DNA from: Oribacterium sp.
GTDB lineage: Bacteria > Bacillota_A > Clostridia > Lachnospirales > Lachnospiraceae
Length of the DNA stretch: 5,913 bases
Assembly: GCA_017940955.1 (NCBI GenBank)
Contig: JAGAXP010000318.1
Span: 1 to 5,913, forward strand
Direction of reading: 5' to 3'
The position numbers and the translations under genes were made by a program. A model generated the notes under the pieces. That model did no database searches. It was not told where the DNA came from and worked only from the letters and a program-made list of their open reading frames with translations. Positions 4,840 to 5,913 of this stretch are shown one piece after another (positions within the stretch are counted from its first letter, which is position 1; each line of letters opens with the position of its first letter).

Positions 4840-5913
4840 ATGAAGAATTTGAAGAAGTTAACACTATTGCATTCAAACGACATGCATGGTGATTTCCTGG
4901 CCGAGCAGGTGGATGAGAACCTGGTGGGAGGAGTATCCCTTCTGTCGGGATATGTCAGCAAGGTACGAAATGAGGAGGAGAATGTTCTCTACTGCATCGC
5001 CGGAGATATGTTCAGAGGTTCGGTAATTGACTCAGAATATCATGGTCTGTCAACCATACAGATCATGAATATGCTGTCTCCGGATATAGTAACCCTGGGA
5101 AATCATGAGGTTGATTACGGAGTTGCGCACCTTCTTTTCCTGGAAAAGTGTGCTGAGTTCCCGATAATTAATGCAAACCTTCATATCAAGACCAATTACG
5201 CCAGACTCTTTGAGCCTTGCAAGGTATTGGAAGTTGGTGGAATGAAGATTCTGTTCATAGGAATACTTACAGAGGTTGCCCTGATGCAATGCAAGTCGGA
5301 TCAGCTCATCGGTACATTCATCACCCTTGAAGATGCGGCGGAGGAAATCGGAAAAATCTGTGATTCCTACAATGCCATAGACATTGACTTCACAGTGCTG
5401 CTTACACACATTGGCTTCGAAGAGGACAAAAAGCTGGCAGAAATGCTGGATCCCGCATGGGGAGTAGACGTTATCATAGGCGGTCATTCTCATACTTTCC
5501 TGGAGGAGCCTGCTGTTGTTAACGGAATTCCTATTGTTCAGGCAGGAACAGGTACAGACCAGATCGGACGATTTGACATCCTGGTGGATACCGATGAAAA
5601 CAAGATAGACAGCTACACCTGGAGGCCGGTTCCGATTAACGAGAAAACCTGTCCGAGAGATCCGGATATCGAAGACCTGATACTGAATTACAAGAACGTA
5701 ACAGACGAAAAGTACGGCAGGATTCTCACAAAATTTGTAAAGAAGCTTACCCATCCATCCAGAATACAGGAAACGGAGCTTGGTGATCTCTATTCTGATA
5801 TGCTAAAGGATGCCCTGGGACTGGATATCTTCCTTTTGGGTTCCGGCTCCATCCGCACAGAGGAATTAGGACCGGTGGTAACCAAGGGAGATTTTGATGA
5901 AAATTATCCTTAC
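4840..5913 (+). CDS. Cytoplasmic 5'-nucleotidase/UshA-family metallophosphatase, copy 2 (3' end outside the window)
   Basis: An open frame of 358 codons begins at ATG 4840, with AAGGAAGGG (4826-4834) five bases upstream, and is still open at the window end. About 140 residues should be missing if it matches the 501-residue first copy. The two align without gaps over 358 residues, with about 75 differences by hand count (79% identity). All catalytic motifs are kept at the same positions: NDMHG, GDMFRGS, GNHEVDYG, THIGFEED and GGHSHT. Divergence is uneven: about 33 differences in residues 1-258 but about 42 in 259-358, which covers the start of the substrate-binding C-domain. There GNLFAD becomes GDLYSD (N316D, A319S), while GSGSIR is kept. 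There is no signal peptide. It is likely co-transcribed with copy 1. The simplest reading is a tandem duplication with diverging substrate use. Truncation beyond the window cannot be excluded. Confidence 0.88.
   Translation, partial: MKNLKKLTLLHSNDMHGDFLAEQVDENLVGGVSLLSGYVSKVRNEEENVLYCIAGDMFRGSVIDSEYHGLSTIQIMNMLSPDIVTLGNHEVDYGVAHLLFLEKCAEFPIINANLHIKTNYARLFEPCKVLEVGGMKILFIGILTEVALMQCKSDQLIGTFITLEDAAEEIGKICDSYNAIDIDFTVLLTHIGFEEDKKLAEMLDPAWGVDVIIGGHSHTFLEEPAVVNGIPIVQAGTGTDQIGRFDILVDTDENKIDSYTWRPVPINEKTCPRDPDIEDLILNYKNVTDEKYGRILTKFVKKLTHPSRIQETELGDLYSDMLKDALGLDIFLLGSGSIRTEELGPVVTKGDFDENYPY

Noticed and set aside
5050..5754. 234-aa minus-strand ORF, with a similar antisense ORF at 3541-3900
   Set aside because: Both are antisense to the nucleotidase genes. 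They resemble each other only because the sense genes are paralogues.
1..5913. CRISPR array, tRNA or rRNA genes, insertion sequence, phage genes
   Set aside because: No regularly spaced repeats, tRNA-like CCA/TψC patterns, transposase or phage proteins are visible in any frame.

Overview
The window looks like chromosome from a low-to-mid GC Firmicute, most likely a Clostridia member of the Lachnospiraceae (Butyrivibrio-like). This is an inference from the strong AGGAGG-type ribosome binding sites, AT-rich intergenic DNA, TATAAT promoter sequence, frequent ATA/AGA/GGA codons and the protein types. No marker gene fixes the genus. All recognisable genes lie on the + strand.

Positions 1-383 hold no convincing gene. 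They contain a strong hairpin at 108-161 that could end an upstream transcript, then a structured leader. A textbook intrinsic terminator (324-360) lies directly upstream of the ribosome binding site of the first gene. A segment near 196-215 can pair with the 5' part of that terminator, so the leader may be a transcription-attenuation switch. It matches no riboswitch class that I recognise.

Positions 384-2966 encode an 860-residue protein. It has an N-terminal KaiC/RecA-like domain without a usable Walker A loop, a central PEP-synthase/PPDK-type ATP-binding domain, and a conserved C-terminal domain. The phosphohistidine and PEP-binding domains of true PEP synthases are absent, so its reaction is unknown.

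Positions 2967-3246 are intergenic. They hold a perfect 21-bp inverted repeat of the GGGGACGGTTC type that recurs in many Firmicutes, a small palindrome followed by a T-run, a 14-nt direct repeat, an extended -10 promoter, and a GC-rich palindrome in the presumed 5' UTR.

Positions 3247-4752 and 4840-5913 (cut by the window end) are tandem paralogues of the 5'-nucleotidase/UshA metallophosphatase family, about 79% identical over the shared 358 residues by hand count. Neither has a signal peptide, so both are predicted to be cytoplasmic, unlike classical UshA. The catalytic domain is much better conserved between them than the substrate-binding domain, which suggests duplication followed by a change in substrate preference. 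They probably form one transcription unit with an 87-bp spacer that can fold into a hairpin. No direct functional link to the 860-residue protein is visible. The only shared theme is nucleotide and phosphate chemistry.
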